Positions 63,961 through 64,000 of a stretch of 64,000 nucleotides of DNA are shown one piece after another. The DNA lies in assembly GCF_003115775.1 (NCBI RefSeq), contig NZ_QEES01000002.1, forward strand, positions 930,001 to 994,000. The letters run 5' to 3'. Both the position numbers and the translations under genes were made by a program. The notes beneath the pieces are model-generated. The model saw nothing but the letters and a program-made list of their open reading frames with translations, was not told the DNA's origin and did no database searches. Numbering within the stretch: position 1 is the stretch's first letter; every line of letters starts with the position of its first letter. Source of the stretch: Cellulomonas sp. WB94 (lineage in GTDB: Bacteria > Actinomycetota > Actinomycetes > Actinomycetales > Cellulomonadaceae).

Positions 63961-64000
63961 TGACCGTGCAGACAGACAGGCCTCCGACGGAGGGTCGAGC
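63961..64000 (+). CDS. Start of a gene cut by the window edge
   Basis: ATG 63961 with AAGGAG nine bases upstream; only MTVQTDRPPTEGR is visible. It lies downstream of the TetR operator and is probably its regulated target, often an efflux pump or oxidoreductase. Product cannot be named. Confidence 0.7.

Overview
The window is high-GC DNA (roughly 70 percent or more by eye) with short gene spacing, frequent GTG starts, many ATGA/GTGA stop-start overlaps, a WhiB-type iron-sulfur regulator, a GlnR-type orphan response regulator, an InhA-type enoyl reductase and a ClpC unfoldase. That points firmly to an actinobacterium. The decayed CBM2 / fibronectin-III / Thr-Pro-linker protein, the GH51 arabinofuranosidase and the xylose-type transporter suggest a plant-polymer degrader of the Cellulomonas kind; the genus is inference.

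Layout: (1) 1-9.6 kb: 3' part of a GH51 arabinofuranosidase, the stub of an amidohydrolase, clpC on the minus strand, and a divergent XylF-XylG-XylH type sugar ABC transporter, then a serine hydrolase and a thioesterase. (2) 9.7-21.4 kb: a deleted SDR gene, fabI/inhA, a nitronate monooxygenase, HAD and aldo/keto reductase genes, a frameshifted macrodomain gene, a TetR-hydrolase operon, dtd, a VapBC-like pair, a FUSC-type membrane protein, and a ygfZ-nitrobindin pair with a 35-residue membrane protein. (3) 21.5-32.6 kb: DsrE, a DUF4395/thioredoxin/membrane-protein operon, glnR, and a block matching the mycobacterial nth-crp-RidA-DUF4177-whiB4-ponA2-metallophosphoesterase neighbourhood, including an RsiG-like gene. 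(4) 32.6-42.3 kb: tRNA-Pro, a CAZyme relic, asd-lysC, an ABC exporter, DUF5063-recR, dnaX and the SRP RNA. (5) 42.4-49.1 kb: a membrane oxidoreductase / FMN-binding protein / ApbE flavinylation module, an AAA ATPase, MerR and GyrI-like genes, an LLM oxidoreductase and a lipoprotein.

(6) 49.3-58.4 kb is accessory DNA. tRNA-Ser(GGA) is followed 1.8 kb later by a perfect 59-bp copy of its 3' part, a classic att duplication; the interval holds an IS3-family element with 22-bp inverted repeats and a 3-bp target duplication, plus paired direct repeats that may be integrase arm sites. Beyond lie an AAA/DUF4143 protein, a candidate EVE-like/HNH modification-dependent nuclease, a frameshifted serine hydrolase, an ice-binding-type surface protein (frameshifted) with its class F sortase, and fused stubs of SLOG, ArsR and cupin genes. 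(7) 58.4-64 kb: a DoxX-like protein and secreted protein divergent from a small protein-sigma factor-zinc-finger anti-sigma operon, a stand-alone ScoMcrA-head-like protein, a BaiN-type flavoprotein, and a TetR gene followed by a 44-bp symmetrical operator in front of a gene cut by the window edge.

A recurring oddity is short tandem repeats (16-17 bp) carrying stop codons at gene ends (clpC, the hydrolase/nth junction, dsrE), which place stops in more than one frame. No complete, clearly undescribed system stands out; the best leads are the sigma/small-protein/secreted-protein locus, the stop-codon repeats, the ice-binding/sortase pair and the tRNA-Ser island.
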